Assembly: GCF_030811655.1 (NCBI RefSeq)
Contig: NZ_JAUSRE010000004.1
Location: 1 to 64,000, forward strand
Reading direction: 5' to 3'
From: Pseudarthrobacter enclensis
GTDB lineage: Bacteria; Actinomycetota; Actinomycetes; Actinomycetales; Micrococcaceae
DNA length: 64,000 nt
Positions 53,487-61,882 of this stretch are shown here, piece after piece. The number at the start of each line of letters is the position of its first letter. Positions within the stretch are counted from its first letter, which is position 1. Position numbers and translations under genes: made by a program. The notes beneath the pieces are model-generated. The model saw only the letters and a list, made by a program, of their open reading frames with translations. It was not told the DNA's origin and did not search any database.

Positions 53487-54908
53487 ATGACAGTAGACGA
53501 AGCCAACCACGCCAATACTGTCGGAAGTTCCTGGCGTCGGGTTGTCAGCCTGCTGGAACAGGACCACCGCGTTTCCCCACGTCAGCGGGGCTTTGTCATT
53601 CTTGCCCAAGCGCAGGGGCTCATTGGCTCAACCCTCCTGGTGGCTGTCCCCAACGAGCTGACGCGTGAAGTGCTGCAGACCCAGGTCAAGGATGCGCTCG
53701 ATGATGCCCTGCACAACGTGTTCTCCGAGGACATCCGCTGTGCCATCGATGTCGACACGGATCTGGTTCCCGTCCACGAGGAGCCGGAGCCCGTCGTTGA
53801 ACCGGCGTACGCGCCTGACCAGTTGATCGAGCAGAAGCCGCAGCCCATGCTGCCCAGCACTTCGCACGAATTCGGCCGGCTGAACCCCAAGTACGTCTTC
53901 GATACTTTCGTGATCGGTTCCTCCAACCGGTTTGCCCACGCCGCTGCAGTCGCCGTTGCTGAAGCTCCGGCCAAGGCATACAACCCGCTGTTCATTTACG
54001 GAGACTCCGGGCTGGGCAAGACCCACCTCCTGCACGCCATTGGGCATTACGCCCGGCGCCTCTATAGCGGCATCCGGGTGCGGTACGTCAACTCAGAGGA
54101 ATTCACCAACGACTTCATCAACTCCATCCGGGACGATGAGGGCGCCAGCTTCAAGACCACGTACCGCAATGTCGATGTCCTGCTGATCGATGACATCCAG
54201 TTCCTGGCCGGCAAGGACCGGACGCTGGAGGAGTTCTTCCACACGTTCAATTCCCTGCACAACAACAACAAGCAGGTGGTCATCACCTCGGACCAGCCGC
54301 CCAAGCTGTTGGCAGGGTTCGAGGACCGCATGAAGTCCCGCTTCGAGTGGGGCCTGCTGACCGACATCCAGCCGCCGGAGCTTGAAACCCGGATCGCCAT
54401 CCTCCGGAAGAAGGCACTGAGCGAGGGCCTCTCGGCACCGGATGACGCCCTGGAATACATCGCGTCCAAAATCTCCAGCAACATCCGTGAACTCGAGGGC
54501 GCACTGATCCGGGTCACCGCTTTCGCCAGCCTGAACCGCCAGCCCGTGGACGTGGCCTTGGCCGAGATGGTGTTGAAGGACCTGATCACCGACGACGGTG
54601 CGCAGGAGATCACGTCGGCCCAGATCCTCCAGCAGACGGCTGACTACTTCAAGCTCAGCATGGAAGAGCTTTGCAGCAAGTCCCGTACCCGCACCCTGGT
54701 CACGGCGCGTCAGATCGCAATGTACCTCTGCCGGGAGCTCACTGACATGTCGCTTCCCAAGATCGGCCAGGAGCTCGGTGGCCGTGACCACACCACCGTG
54801 ATCCACGCCGACCGGAAGATCCGGGAACTCATGGCGGAGCGCCGTGTGATTTACAACCAGGTTACGGAACTGACCAACCGGATCAAACAGCAGCAGCGGG
54901 ACTCCTGA
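53487..54908 (+). CDS. dnaA: chromosomal replication initiator DnaA
   Basis: A 473-residue AAA+ protein that opens oriC. Residues 1-85 are domain I for helicase and DnaA contacts, and 85-130 a linker. Walker [10 protein letters not shown] is near residue 172 and Walker B is [13 protein letters not shown]. Domain IV ends with [20 protein letters not shown], followed by [11 protein letters not shown], the DnaA-box recognition helix. The ATG at 53487 is used because GAGGGA lies upstream; a TTG at 53484 is a non-preferred start. Its targets lie on both sides, in 53265-53412 and in oriC. Confidence 0.97.
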   Translation: MTVDEANHANTVGSSWRRVVSLLEQDHRVSPRQRGFVILAQAQGLIGSTLLVAVPNELTREVLQTQVKDALDDALHNVFSEDIRCAIDVDTDLVPVHEEPEPVVEPAYAPDQLIEQKPQPMLPSTSHEFGRLNPKYVFDTFVIGSSNRFAHAAAVAVAEAPAKAYNPLFIYGDSGLGKTHLLHAIGHYARRLYSGIRVRYVNSEEFTNDFINSIRDDEGASFKTTYRNVDVLLIDDIQFLAGKDRTLEEFFHTFNSLHNNNKQVVITSDQPPKLLAGFEDRMKSRFEWGLLTDIQPPELETRIAILRKKALSEGLSAPDDALEYIASKISSNIRELEGALIRVTAFASLNRQPVDVALAEMVLKDLITDDGAQEITSAQILQQTADYFKLSMEELCSKSRTRTLVTARQIAMYLCRELTDMSLPKIGQELGGRDHTTVIHADRKIRELMAERRVIYNQVTELTNRIKQQQRDS

Positions 54909-55445
54909 TCCACAGCGGGCCCGGCACTCTATACCTTATTAACAGGGGTATGTGGATAAGCCTGTGGATACTTAAGGGGACAAGCGCGGTTAATGGGCTT
55001 AAAACCCTTAAGCCGTCTGTGGATCGTTAAAAATGCCGTTTTGCGTTGTCCCCATCCACACCCTGTTTAAAACCCAGGTAACGCACACACCGTGAACAGG
55101 GCTTAACCGCGGATCCGTGGGGCAGGATCGGGTTATCCACAGTTTCCACAGCAGTTATTAACACTACGAATCCCAAAAAATTGAAATCCCTCAAACAACA
55201 AGATCGATCCGCACGTTCGTCGAGGGGGCCTGCCGGCCCCAGGAAGGGACGGGCCTGTTCCTGGGGGATGGGTTAATCCCCGTTCTTCCGGCTAAGCTGT
55301 CAGCAGCGCTCCCATCCCTGGGTTTTCGTGTGGTTTCCGTCTTCATGGACCATGCACCAGCCGGGGTGCGCCCAACTTCTTCCGGAGTTTCCCCGCGAAA
55401 TTCCCGGGTTTACATGGCAGCAGCAATGAAAGGCGGCACCCTTCC
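54909..55445. other. chromosomal origin oriC
   Basis: The 537-bp dnaA-dnaN gap contains DnaA boxes TGTGGATAA at 54951-54959 and TGTGGATAC at 54963-54971 (12-bp spacing), TGTGGATCG at 55018, and TTATCCACA at 55133-55141, with weaker copies around 55053 and 55142. An AT-rich stretch at about 55154-55205 is the likely unwinding element. Location and content match the known actinobacterial oriC position. Confidence 0.88.
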
Positions 55446-56570
55446 GTGAAGTTCAGAGTTGATCGGGACGTCCTGGCAGAAGCCGTTACCTGGACAGCCC
55501 GGTCCTTGTCTCCGCGGCCGCCGGTACCCGTTCTCTCCGGCCTTCTCCTGAAGGCCGAAGCTGGAACCGTGAGCCTCTCCAGCTTTGACTACGAGACCTC
55601 GGCGCGACTTGAGATCACCGCCGACATCAGGGACGAGGGCACCATCCTGGTCTCGGGCCGCTTGCTTGCCGACATCTGCCGCAGCCTGCCTTCCGCGCCG
55701 GTTGACGTTGAAACCGATGGCAACAAGGTCACCCTCACCTGCCGCCGAAGCAGCTTCCACCTGGCCACCATGCCGGAAGCTGAATATCCTCCCTTGCCGG
55801 CGTTGCCGGCCATCAGTGGAACTGTCCCAGGAGACGCTTTCGCCCAGGCTGTCTCCCAGGTCATCATCGCCGCCAGCAAGGACGACACGTTGCCCATCCT
55901 TACCGGCGTGCGCATGGAGATCGAAGACGACCTGATCACGCTCCTGGCTACGGACCGCTACCGGCTTGCCATGCGCGAAGTGCCGTGGAAGCCGGTCGCC
56001 CCGGGCATCTCCACCAGTGCCCTGGTCAAGGCCAAAACCCTCAACGAGGTAGCAAAAACCCTGGGCAACAGCGGGGACATCAACCTGGCTTTGTCGGACG
56101 ACGACAGCAGGCTCATTGGTTTCGAAAGCGGGGGGCGCACCACCACCTCCCTGCTGGTGGATGGCGATTACCCCAAGATCCGCTCGCTGTTCCCCGAATC
56201 AACCCCCATCCACGCCACAGTCCAGACACAGGAACTGGTCGAGGCCGTGCGGCGTGTTTCACTGGTGGCCGAGCGCAACACACCCGTCCGCCTTGCCTTC
56301 ACTGCTGGCCTGCTCAACCTGGACGCGGGTACCGGTGAGGATGCGCAGGCGTCAGAGGAGCTGGAGGCGCAGCTTTCAGGCGACGACATCACGGTCGCAT
56401 TCAACCCGCATTACCTCATCGAGGGGCTGAGCGTCATCGAGACCAAATTTGTCCGGTTTTCCTTCACCACGGCACCCAAGCCCGCCATGATCACCGCGCA
56501 GGCAGACGCCGACGGCGAGGACCAGGACGACTACCGCTACCTGGTCATGCCGGTCCGCCTTCCCAACTAG
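55446..56570 (+). CDS. dnaN: DNA polymerase III sliding clamp (beta subunit)
   Basis: A 374-residue sliding clamp. MKFRVDRDVLAEAVTWTARS is a standard family start, and three repeated clamp subdomains follow (boundaries near 125 and 250). ITLLATDRYRLAMREV in the second subdomain and the C-terminal YRYLVMPVRLPN with its conserved MP(V/I)R motif, part of the partner-binding pocket, are typical. The start is a GTG at 55446 with a GAAAGG site upstream. It is 537 bp after dnaA, across oriC. Confidence 0.97.
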   Translation: MKFRVDRDVLAEAVTWTARSLSPRPPVPVLSGLLLKAEAGTVSLSSFDYETSARLEITADIRDEGTILVSGRLLADICRSLPSAPVDVETDGNKVTLTCRRSSFHLATMPEAEYPPLPALPAISGTVPGDAFAQAVSQVIIAASKDDTLPILTGVRMEIEDDLITLLATDRYRLAMREVPWKPVAPGISTSALVKAKTLNEVAKTLGNSGDINLALSDDDSRLIGFESGGRTTTSLLVDGDYPKIRSLFPESTPIHATVQTQELVEAVRRVSLVAERNTPVRLAFTAGLLNLDAGTGEDAQASEELEAQLSGDDITVAFNPHYLIEGLSVIETKFVRFSFTTAPKPAMITAQADADGEDQDDYRYLVMPVRLPN

Positions 56571-56687
56571 TCCCCGCCGCCTCCCTTGCCTCGCAAGCTC
56601 GGCCAGGGAACCCGGGCGGCGTGGGCCCACCCATCGGCTCCCACCGCCAACCCCGTTCCTCCCTCTAGCGCAGAAAAGAGTTCCACC

Positions 56688-57572
56688 ATGCACATTGGAC
56701 TGATCGGCCTCGGCAAAATGGGATTCAACATGCGTGAGCGGCTGCGCAAGGGAGGCCTGGAGGTTACCGGGTACGACCGCAATCCTGATGTCACCGACGT
56801 CACCACGGTGGATGACCTTATCGCCGCCGTCCCCGTCCCGAGGATCATCTGGGTGATGGTTCCCTCCGGACCCATCACGGACGCCGTGATCACTGACCTG
56901 AGCGAAAAGCTGCAGCCAGGAGACCTTGTCATCGACGGCGGCAACTCCCGCTTCACGGAAGACCAGAAACATGGCGAACTGCTCGCCGCCAAGGGCATCC
57001 GCTTCGCTGACTGCGGCGTGTCCGGTGGAGTCTGGGGGCTGCAGAACGGTTACGGACTGATGGCCGGCGGCGATGCCGCAGATATCGAGCGGGCACTGCC
57101 CGTCTTTGATGCGCTGCGGCCGGAAGGCGAAAGGGCGGATAGCTTTGTCCACGTTGGCGGCATTGGCGCCGGCCATTACGCCAAGATGGTGCACAACGGA
57201 ATCGAATACGGCCTGATGCAGGCGTACGCCGAGGGTTACGAACTACTCGCCGCCAAGGACATTGTCACCGACCTGCCGGGTACGTTCCGGGCTTGGCAGA
57301 AGGGGACAGTGGTCCGTTCCTGGCTCCTTGACCTCATGGTCAAGGCGCTCGACGAGGATCCCGGCCTGGCTTCGATCGATGATTACGTGGAGGACTCCGG
57401 CGAGGGCCGGTGGACCGTGGAAGAGGCCATTGCCAACGCCGTGCCCGCACCGGCCATCACGGCTGCACTGTTCGCCCGCTTTGCATCGAGGGAAGACACG
57501 TCGCCTGCCATGAAAATGGTTTCCGCGCTGCGCCACCAGTTCGGTGGCCACGCAACCCGCCCTTCCAAGTAG
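56688..57572 (+). CDS. gnd: 6-phosphogluconate dehydrogenase, decarboxylating (short form)
   Basis: A 294-residue NAD(P)-dependent dehydrogenase of the pentose phosphate pathway that turns 6-phosphogluconate into ribulose 5-phosphate and CO2. IGLIGLGKMGFNMRERLRKG is the Rossmann loop, DGGNSRFTED the substrate loop, and GAGHYAKMVHNGIEYG holds the catalytic lysine. The length fits the short bacterial form (about 300 residues). The ATG at 56688 is chosen because the frame opened earlier only by chance. Its position between dnaN and recF is the common actinobacterial order. Confidence 0.94.
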   Translation: MHIGLIGLGKMGFNMRERLRKGGLEVTGYDRNPDVTDVTTVDDLIAAVPVPRIIWVMVPSGPITDAVITDLSEKLQPGDLVIDGGNSRFTEDQKHGELLAAKGIRFADCGVSGGVWGLQNGYGLMAGGDAADIERALPVFDALRPEGERADSFVHVGGIGAGHYAKMVHNGIEYGLMQAYAEGYELLAAKDIVTDLPGTFRAWQKGTVVRSWLLDLMVKALDEDPGLASIDDYVEDSGEGRWTVEEAIANAVPAPAITAALFARFASREDTSPAMKMVSALRHQFGGHATRPSK

Positions 57573-57617
57573 CACCCACAGGGAACCGGCAGCGTTCCCG
57601 GAATTGCCGAAAACCGC

Positions 57618-58823
57618 GTGTATCTGGAACACCTTTCACTGACCGACTTCCGCAGTTACGCCCAGGTCGACCTCACCCTGGGCCCCGGAGTCACCGTTTT
57701 GGTTGGTTCCAACGGCATCGGCAAAACCAACCTGATGGAAGCCATTGGTTACCTGGCCACTTTGAGCTCACACAGGGTCAGTTCCGATGCTCCGCTGCTG
57801 AGGTTCGGAACTGAGCGGGCTTTGGTCCGCGCCCGGCTGGTCCGCGGCAGCCAAACCACGGTACTTGAACTGGAGATCAACGCCGGCCGTGCAAACCGTG
57901 GACGTATCAACCGCAGCAACCCCGTCCGTGCCCGTGACCTGCTCGGCATCTGCCAGACGGTGCTGTTCGCTCCGGAGGACCTGGCCCTGGTCAAGGGAGA
58001 CCCGTCCAACCGGCGCCGTTTCCTGGATGAGCTGTTGGCCAGCCTTATCCCGCGCCATGCAGCCACCCGCAGCGACTACGACCGCGTCCTGAAACAGCGC
58101 AACGCCCTGCTCAAATCGGCACGCGCCGGCCGGTTTACGGCCGCCCATGAATCCACGCTCGACGTGTGGGACCAGCACATGGCCAGGGCCGGGGCGGAAC
58201 TGCTGCATGCACGGCTGGAACTGGTGGACCGGCTTCGCCCCCACCTGACCCGCGCCTACGCTGAGCTTACGGATGCGTCCAAACCCGCTGACGCCACGTA
58301 CCGTTCAACGCTGCAGAACCAGATGGACGACGACGGCGTCCCGGCCGGCAGCGTGCAGCCCGCCCCAGGCGGCGGTTCTTCGGGAGAGCAGGATGACCTG
58401 CGCCGTCTTTCGGTGGACCAACTCACAGAGCGGTACGTGCAGGCATTCGCCGAGTCCCGCAGGAAGGAACTGGAACGGGGCATCTCCCTGGTTGGCCCCC
58501 ACCGCGACGAACTGGAACTGATGCTCGGGCAGGCACCTGCCAAGGGGTACGCCTCGCACGGCGAAACCTGGTCCATGTGCCTGTCGCTCCGGTTGGCCTC
58601 CTACTACGTCATGCTGGACGACGCCCGGACCGGAGGCTCGGCCCCCATCCTCATCCTGGACGATGTGTTCGCCGAACTTGACGTGCAGCGGCGGCGTAAA
58701 CTGGCGGCAATAGTCTCCGGCGCGGAACAGGTCCTGGTGACCGCCGCCGTCGACGCCGATATCCCGGAAGAACTTTCCGGGCGGCGGGTGAAGGTCATTC
58801 CGGGAGGTATTGATGAGCAGTGA
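57618..58823 (+). CDS. recF: DNA replication and repair protein RecF
   Basis: A 401-residue SMC-like ATPase that loads RecA at gaps. MYLEHLSLTDFRSYAQVDL is the standard start, Walker A GSNGIGKT is at residues 30-37, and the C-terminal ILDDVFAELDVQRRRKL is Walker B. An insertion around residues 225-265 (DDDGVPAGSVQPAPGGG) is disordered and longer than in E. coli. The start is a GTG at 57618 without a strong ribosome binding site. The stop overlaps the start of the DUF721 gene by 11 bases. Confidence 0.94.
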   Translation: MYLEHLSLTDFRSYAQVDLTLGPGVTVLVGSNGIGKTNLMEAIGYLATLSSHRVSSDAPLLRFGTERALVRARLVRGSQTTVLELEINAGRANRGRINRSNPVRARDLLGICQTVLFAPEDLALVKGDPSNRRRFLDELLASLIPRHAATRSDYDRVLKQRNALLKSARAGRFTAAHESTLDVWDQHMARAGAELLHARLELVDRLRPHLTRAYAELTDASKPADATYRSTLQNQMDDDGVPAGSVQPAPGGGSSGEQDDLRRLSVDQLTERYVQAFAESRRKELERGISLVGPHRDELELMLGQAPAKGYASHGETWSMCLSLRLASYYVMLDDARTGGSAPILILDDVFAELDVQRRRKLAAIVSGAEQVLVTAAVDADIPEELSGRRVKVIPGGIDEQ

Positions 58824-59367
58824 CCAGGGCGGCGGCCCCCGGCCCGGCCGCGAGCCAGACAACATCGATGCCCCGCAGGCCGCACTGAACCGGATGCGCG
58901 AAGCCGCGGCTGCCCGCGGCGAAGTCCGGCGGAAAGTGGCGCGGCCCGGCTCAGCAAAGTCCAAAGGCAGCATCCGGGACACCCGTGGCTTCAGCCAGTT
59001 CCATGCCACGGGCCGCGATCCGCTGGGCCTTGGAAAAGTTGTGGGCCGGCTCGTGGCCGAGCGGGGCTGGACCTCGCCCGTGGCCGTCGGCTCAGTGATG
59101 GCGGAGTGGGCCACCTTGGTGGGGCCGGAAATCTCGGCCCATTGCACGCCCGAGAGCTTCACCGACACCACCCTGCACGTGAGGTGCGATTCCACGGCAT
59201 GGGCCACCCAGCTGAGGCTTTTGAGCAGCAGCCTGCTTGAGAAATTCCGCCGTGAGCTTGGGGACGGCGTGGTGACCAGCATCCAGGTTCTGGGCCCTTC
59301 GGCACCCAGCTGGCGCAAGGGAGGCCGCAGCGTCAATGGCCGCGGCCCCCGGGACACTTACGGATAG
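58813..59367 (+). CDS. DUF721 family protein
   Basis: A 184-residue protein of the DUF721/DciA-like family. The C-terminal two thirds contain GLGKVVGRLVAERGW and WATLVGPEISAHCTPESF, then LHVRCDSTAWATQLRLL, the domain signature that in relatives recruits the replicative helicase. The first 50 residues are low in complexity. The ATG at 58813 has GGGAGG five bases upstream; a TTG one codon earlier is less likely. It overlaps recF and precedes gyrB, the usual order. DciA is the presumed bacterial helicase loader in most non-DnaC organisms, so this gene is a candidate for that job by inference. Confidence 0.88.
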   Translation: MSSDQGGGPRPGREPDNIDAPQAALNRMREAAAARGEVRRKVARPGSAKSKGSIRDTRGFSQFHATGRDPLGLGKVVGRLVAERGWTSPVAVGSVMAEWATLVGPEISAHCTPESFTDTTLHVRCDSTAWATQLRLLSSSLLEKFRRELGDGVVTSIQVLGPSAPSWRKGGRSVNGRGPRDTYG

Positions 59368-59741
59368 ACGAAAACCCGGGTCTTGAAACTGGGCCCACGG
59401 GCGTGTAGGGCGCTGCGGGGGCCGATGCGTGTATAGGCACCCGGAGGCCGCACCGCTGGGCCGCCCTAGGCCGGGCGCAGCGCCTCACACAGCCATATTC
59501 GCTGGCAGCGAAGGCCCTGGAATGCAAGGATCTGTGGCTGTTCGCGGTAGAATAGCAGCAGATAACTGGGCGCGGATGAAACGTTGACTTCAGTCCGTTC
59601 TCCGCGCGCTTCCCGTGTGCGGAGAACGGATCACCATCAGCACGTCACCGGCGCCATAAGTTTGTGCCTTTTGGCGGGTGGCTTTTCCCTGGGAAGAGAA
59701 ACCGGCCGGCCGTCATCGAGAACAGAGGAGTCGCAGCGCCT
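59368..59741. promoter_or_regulatory. gyrB promoter and leader region with hairpin
   Basis: This 374-bp gap carries the gyrB promoter: TAGAAT at 59548-59553 is a plausible -10. A perfect 12-bp inverted repeat with arms 59594-59605 and 59619-59630 (TCCGTTCTCCGC and its complement) lies downstream of it, in the presumed leader. GGCGCTGCG near 59409 and CGCAGCGCC near 59477 are complementary over nine bases. No gene is present. Confidence 0.55.
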
Positions 59742-61826
59742 GTGGCTAACGACAATACAGATATTCTGGCAGCAGATACAGCAGTCGAGGATGGCCGCGC
59801 CCCTGATACCCCCCCTGCGGCGGCCACACCGCGGGAATACGGCGCCAGCGACATCACCGTCCTCGAAGGCCTTGAGGCTGTGCGCAAGCGCCCCGGCATG
59901 TACATCGGCTCCACCGGCCCCCGCGGTCTCCACCATCTTGTTTACGAGGTGGTGGACAACTCGGTGGATGAGGCACTTGCAGGCTACTGCAGCCACATTG
60001 AAGTAGTCCTGCAGGCCGACGGCGGAGTCAAGGTTGTCGATGACGGCCGCGGCATTCCCGTGGACATGCACCCTACCGAACACAAACCCACCGTCGAAGT
60101 GGTCATGACCATCCTGCACGCCGGGGGCAAGTTCGGCGGCGGCGGATACGCGGTTTCCGGCGGCCTGCACGGCGTAGGTATTTCCGTTGTCAACGCCCTG
60201 TCCAGCCGCGTGGATACCGAGGTGCGGCGCCAGGGACACGTATGGCGCATGTCGTTCGCCGACGGCGGCAAGCCCCAGGGCAGCCTGGTCAAGGGTGAAG
60301 AGACGGACACCACCGGTACCACGCAGACCTTCTACCCCGATCCTGCGATCTTCGAAACCACCGAATTCGACTTCGAGACACTGCGCGCCCGCTTCCAGCA
60401 GATGGCCTTCCTGAACAAGGGCCTCCGCATCACGTTGACGGATGAGCGCGCGGCGGCCGAGGATACCGACGGGGACCTGGACCTCGACGACCTCAGCACC
60501 GAGGGTGAGGTCAGCGCCGAACACCGCACGGTGGTGTACCAGTACGACGAAGGCCTGCTGGACTACGTCAAGCACCTGAACTCGGGCAAGAAGGTGGAGG
60601 TGGTCCACGAGGACGTCATCGCCTTCGAAACCGAGGACACCGAACGCAAGATTGCCCTGGAAATGGCCATGCAGTGGACCAGCGCCTACTCCGAGAGCGT
60701 CCACACCTACGCCAACACCATCAACACCCACGAAGGCGGCACCCACGAAGAAGGTTTCCGTGCTGCGCTGACATCCCTCATCAACCGGTACGCCAGGGAG
60801 AAGGGGATCATCAAGGACAAGGATGACAACCTCACGGGTGATGACATCCGCGAGGGCCTTACCGCCGTCATCTCCGTCAAACTGGCCGAACCGCAGTTCG
60901 AGGGCCAGACCAAGACCAAGCTGGGCAACTCGGAAGTGAAGGGCTTTGTCCAGCGGGTGGTCACCGACGGCCTTGGCGACTGGCTGGAACGCAATCCGGG
61001 GCCTGCCCGCGATGTCATCCGCAAGGCGATCTCGGCCGCGCAGGCCAGGATGGCGGCGAGGAAGGCCCGGGACAATGCCCGGCGAAAGAGCCCGCTGGAG
61101 TCCTTCGGCATGCCCGGGAAGCTTTCCGACTGTTCCTCCAAGGATCCGGAAAAATGCGAGGTCTACATCGTCGAGGGCGACTCGGCCGGCGGTTCCGCCA
61201 AGCGCGGCCGGAATCCCGAAACCCAGGCCATCCTGCCCCTCCGTGGCAAGATCCTGAACGTGGAGCGTGCCCGGCTGGACAAGGCCCTGGGGAACGCCGA
61301 GGTCCAGTCCATGATCACTGCCTTCGGCACGGGCATCGGCGAGGACTTCGACCTTGCCAAGCTGAGGTACCACAAGATCGTGCTCATGGCCGACGCCGAC
61401 GTGGATGGCCAGCACATCACCACCCTGCTGATGACCCTGCTGTTCCGCTACATGCGGCCGCTGATCGAGAACGGCTACGTGTACCTCGCCCAGCCTCCGC
61501 TGTACCGGATCAAGTGGTCCAACGCGCCGCACGACTACGTCTACAGCGACCGTGAACGTGACGCCAAGCTAGTGGCAGGCCAGGCGGCCGGCCGCCGTAT
61601 TCCCAAGGACAACGGTATCCAGCGCTACAAGGGCCTTGGCGAGATGGACTACACCGAACTGTGGGACACCACTATGGACCCGGACCACCGCACCCTGTTG
61701 CAGGTGACCATGGACGACGCTCTTGCCGCCGACCAGATCTTCTCCGTCCTCATGGGCGAAGACGTGGAATCACGCCGCAACTTCATCCAGCAGAACGCCA
61801 AGGACGTCAGGTTCCTGGATATCTAA
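59742..61826 (+). CDS. gyrB: DNA gyrase subunit B
   Basis: A 694-residue ATPase subunit of gyrase. [19 protein letters not shown] is the GHKL start, and [14 protein letters not shown] and [15 protein letters not shown] complete ATP binding. The TOPRIM part has [19 protein letters not shown], then [11 protein letters not shown] with metal-binding aspartates. RYKGLGEMD is near the C-terminus. The GTG at 59742 is chosen because AGAGGAG lies about eleven bases upstream; a GTG at 59664 is 26 codons earlier but lacks a binding site. The stop at 61826 is followed 56 bp later by gyrA. Confidence 0.96.
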   Translation: MANDNTDILAADTAVEDGRAPDTPPAAATPREYGASDITVLEGLEAVRKRPGMYIGSTGPRGLHHLVYEVVDNSVDEALAGYCSHIEVVLQADGGVKVVDDGRGIPVDMHPTEHKPTVEVVMTILHAGGKFGGGGYAVSGGLHGVGISVVNALSSRVDTEVRRQGHVWRMSFADGGKPQGSLVKGEETDTTGTTQTFYPDPAIFETTEFDFETLRARFQQMAFLNKGLRITLTDERAAAEDTDGDLDLDDLSTEGEVSAEHRTVVYQYDEGLLDYVKHLNSGKKVEVVHEDVIAFETEDTERKIALEMAMQWTSAYSESVHTYANTINTHEGGTHEEGFRAALTSLINRYAREKGIIKDKDDNLTGDDIREGLTAVISVKLAEPQFEGQTKTKLGNSEVKGFVQRVVTDGLGDWLERNPGPARDVIRKAISAAQARMAARKARDNARRKSPLESFGMPGKLSDCSSKDPEKCEVYIVEGDSAGGSAKRGRNPETQAILPLRGKILNVERARLDKALGNAEVQSMITAFGTGIGEDFDLAKLRYHKIVLMADADVDGQHITTLLMTLLFRYMRPLIENGYVYLAQPPLYRIKWSNAPHDYVYSDRERDAKLVAGQAAGRRIPKDNGIQRYKGLGEMDYTELWDTTMDPDHRTLLQVTMDDALAADQIFSVLMGEDVESRRNFIQQNAKDVRFLDI

Positions 61827-61882
61827 GGATCCGCTCCCAAAGTATTCGGAACCAGACATATACCTGAAACGGAAAATAAAGA

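Noticed and set aside
59637..61532. 631-codon leftward ORF opposite gyrB
   Set aside because: It mirrors gyrB codons; GyrB has all its catalytic motifs on the plus strand.
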